From Bacteroidales bacterium (GTDB lineage: Bacteria; Bacteroidota; Bacteroidia; Bacteroidales; PWNQ01): 64,000 nucleotides of DNA. The stretch lies in the NCBI GenBank assembly GCA_021738505.1, contig JAIPBW010000003.1, positions 1 through 64,000 of the forward strand. Reading direction: 5' to 3'. The notes below the pieces were generated by a model. The model saw only the letters and a program-made list of their open reading frames with translations, had not been told where the DNA came from and ran no database searches. Of this stretch, positions 61,619-64,000 are shown piece by piece; within the stretch, counting starts at the first letter, position 1, and each line of letters opens with the position of its first letter. Made by a program: the position numbers and the translations under genes.

Positions 61619-61644
61619 TTAAAATCCATCAGAATATTCGCTTT

Positions 61645-63045
61645 ATGAGGTTCAAATGCTCGTTTATCATACTCATTCTTTTGCTGGCTTTAACAACCAC
61701 CAAATCTGTTTTAGCCCAGCATCAAACAGCAGAAAGAAGAAACAATCAGTTAACACGTATTCTATTTGTTTTTGATGCCTCAAGAAGCATGTATGGAGAA
61801 TGGGATGATGAGCCCAAAATAGATATAGCCAGACGGTTACTGACTGAAATGTTAGACAGTCTTCGCGGACGAAAAAACATGCAGTTGGGACTTCGCGTGT
61901 ATGGACACCAACACCATTTCCCTCCCCAGCATTGTGATGACACGAAACTGGAAATCCCTTTTGAATATGATAACATTGACCAGATCGTCCACAAACTCAA
62001 ATCTATCGCTCCTAAGGGAACCACACCGATAGCCCGTTCACTGGAAGAAGCTGCTGATGATTTTACAGACTGTGAAAATTGCCGCAATATTGTAATTCTG
62101 ATTACCGACGGAATAGAAGAATGCGGTGGTGATCCTTGTGATGTTTCGCTTAAACTCCAGGAAAAGGGTGTTATTTTAAAACCTTTTGTTATCGGCATTG
62201 GAAAAGATTTCAAGGATGCTTTTGATTGTGTGGGAACGTATTTTGACACGAAAAATGAAGAGGAGTTCCGTACTGCGCTTAATGTCGCCATTGACAGAGC
62301 CCTTAATCCGACAACTGCTCAGATCAACCTGCTCGACATTAACGGAAACCCCACAGAGACAAACGTTAACATGTCTTTTTATAATAAAACTTCAGGCGAA
62401 CTAAAATATAATCTCATTCATACACTTAATGCTAAAGGCAACCCGGACACGCTTAAGTTAGACCCGATGATCACCTATAAAATTGATATTCATACGATCC
62501 CTCCCCTGACTATTGACTCATTCGGCTTAACAGCCGGTAAGCACAATAAAATCGGTGTAGACGCTCCGCAAGGATATTTAAAACTGGTATTTGACGGCAA
62601 AAGCACCAAAAGCCATTACATCAATTGCATTGTAAGAAAAGACGGAAAGATGAAAACTCTTAACGTTCAAAACATTGGCAAGAAAGAAAAATATCTTATC
62701 GGGAAATATGATTTGGAAGTTTTAACACTTCCACGGTTAAATATTGAAGATGTAGCCGTTAATCACAACCATACAACCACGATAGATATTCCCAGTCCCG
62801 GTATGGTCGTCATACAGATGGGGACTTCCGGCTATGGCAGTGTTTACAAATATCAGGATGATGGAAGCTTAAAATGGATCTATAATCTACCTGAAAAACA
62901 ACAAAGAGAATCTTTATTTTTACTACCGGGCGATTACAAAGTAGTATTCCGCTCAAGGGCTACACACCGATCAAGACATACGCGCCAGGTCGATTTTGAA
63001 GTCAAATCAGGTAAAGCCCAAACCATTTCAATATACAAGAATTAA
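61645..63045 (+). CDS. Secreted von Willebrand factor A (VWA) domain protein
   Basis: Signal peptide; MIDAS ILFVFDASRSM; GTTPIARSLEEAADDF; VILITDGIEECGG. Confidence 0.9.
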   Translation: MRFKCSFIILILLLALTTTKSVLAQHQTAERRNNQLTRILFVFDASRSMYGEWDDEPKIDIARRLLTEMLDSLRGRKNMQLGLRVYGHQHHFPPQHCDDTKLEIPFEYDNIDQIVHKLKSIAPKGTTPIARSLEEAADDFTDCENCRNIVILITDGIEECGGDPCDVSLKLQEKGVILKPFVIGIGKDFKDAFDCVGTYFDTKNEEEFRTALNVAIDRALNPTTAQINLLDINGNPTETNVNMSFYNKTSGELKYNLIHTLNAKGNPDTLKLDPMITYKIDIHTIPPLTIDSFGLTAGKHNKIGVDAPQGYLKLVFDGKSTKSHYINCIVRKDGKMKTLNVQNIGKKEKYLIGKYDLEVLTLPRLNIEDVAVNHNHTTTIDIPSPGMVVIQMGTSGYGSVYKYQDDGSLKWIYNLPEKQQRESLFLLPGDYKVVFRSRATHRSRHTRQVDFEVKSGKAQTISIYKN

Positions 63046-63058
63046 AAAATCAAAAATC

Positions 63059-64000
63059 ATGAACACATATAAAGTAAGAGACCATAAAGACACGCGCTCC
63101 GGTTATGGAGCAGCATTACTCGAAATTGCCAAAGATAACGATCAGATTGTCGGTTTATGTGCAGACCTGACAGGTTCGCTCAAAATGGGCGACTTTGCGA
63201 AAGCTTATCCGGAACGATTTTTCCAATCCGGAATATCTGAGGCTAATATGATGGGCGTTGCTGCCGGAATGGCAACAGCAGGAAAAATTCCTTTTCCATC
63301 GACTTTTGCTAATTTTGGCTCAGGCCGTGTTTACGATCAAATTCGCCAATCTATCGCTTACAGTAATAAGAACGTTAAAATTTGTGTGTCTCATGCGGGA
63401 CTTACATTAGGAGAAGACGGAGCTACTCACCAAATGCTGGAAGATCTTGGCATGATGAAAATGCTTCCCAACATGACGGTTATCAATCCATGCGATTATA
63501 CGCAAACCATGCAGGCCACCAAAGCTGCCGCCGAGCATTACGGACCCGTATATTTACGCTTTGGCCGACCCAAAATGCCGGTCTTTATACCCGAAGATAT
63601 GCCATTTAAAATTGGGGAAGCAATTAAACTTACGCAAGGAAATGATGTCACTATTATTGCAACCGGTCATTTAGTTTGGCCGGCAATTCAGGCAGAACAA
63701 CGATTAAAAGAAAAAGGCATATCTGCCGAAGTTATTAATATCCATACAATTAAACCACTTGACACAAAAGCTATAGTGGAGTCAGTAAAAAAAACACATT
63801 GTGTGGTAACAGCAGAAGAACATATGCTGAATGGAGGATTAGGTGAAAGTGTCGCTCATACATTAGCAAAAAATTATCCGGCACCCATGGAAATGATTGG
63901 GGTAGATGACACTTTTGGTGAAAGTGGTAAGCCGGATGAATTAATGGAAAAATATGGACTGACAGATAAAAATATTGTTGAGGCGGCCCTGAAAGTTTTC
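63059..64000 (+). CDS. Transketolase, C-terminal subunit (runs off window end; absent from the ORF track)
   Basis: Open from ATG 63059 for 314 codons: MNTYKVRDHKDTRSGYGAALLEIAKDNDQIVGLCADLTGSLKMGDFAKAYPERFFQSGISEANMMGVAAGMATAGKIPFPSTFANFGSGRVYDQIRQSIAY... Confidence 0.94.
   Translation, partial: MNTYKVRDHKDTRSGYGAALLEIAKDNDQIVGLCADLTGSLKMGDFAKAYPERFFQSGISEANMMGVAAGMATAGKIPFPSTFANFGSGRVYDQIRQSIAYSNKNVKICVSHAGLTLGEDGATHQMLEDLGMMKMLPNMTVINPCDYTQTMQATKAAAEHYGPVYLRFGRPKMPVFIPEDMPFKIGEAIKLTQGNDVTIIATGHLVWPAIQAEQRLKEKGISAEVINIHTIKPLDTKAIVESVKKTHCVVTAEEHMLNGGLGESVAHTLAKNYPAPMEMIGVDDTFGESGKPDELMEKYGLTDKNIVEAALKVF

Noticed and set aside
61746-62291. 181-aa minus-strand ORF inside the VWA gene
   Set aside because: Ser-rich antisense translation of a well-supported VWA domain CDS.

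Overview
This is a chromosomal window from a Bacteroidetes/Bacteroidota bacterium. The evidence is TAnnTTTG-type promoter motifs, a type IX secretion C-terminal sorting domain, a short primary sigma factor, and clusters such as DUF151/nupC-like/thyA/folA. About 55 CDSs are supported, mostly housekeeping: purB, yidC, pyrG, rpsO, pnp, rsmE, gcvP, hppA, thyA, folA, dnaB, rpoD, a DegP-type protease, dapF, mltG, ychF, folE, fabD, rfbB, galE, waaA and split transketolase. The last of these (C-terminal transketolase subunit, 63059 to the window edge) is absent from the supplied ORF track. I saw no CRISPR array, prophage, rRNA or tRNA. The most unusual content is non-coding: (1) an intergenic repeat family made of a ~50-75 bp module ('TTTAATCATTCTCCTGTGTG...CCATGGAGGTTTCATATGATTAAATTTT') that occurs alone, in tandem, or flanking a ~270-300 bp core full of GTCATT motifs in one half and AATGAC motifs in the other; (2) a ~200 bp MITE-like element with 19 bp terminal inverted repeats (56262-56460) and a second copy cut by the window start. 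Protein-level oddities include a Cas4-like Fe-S nuclease joined to a DUF2779 domain whose exonuclease motifs look degraded, a thioredoxin-like lipoprotein without CXXC, an acylphosphatase-like paralog lacking the catalytic Arg, a YgjV-like/GNAT-like fusion, and a VWA gene lying between the two transketolase halves. No clearly new multi-gene system is evident. All family calls come from reading motifs by eye, without any database search.
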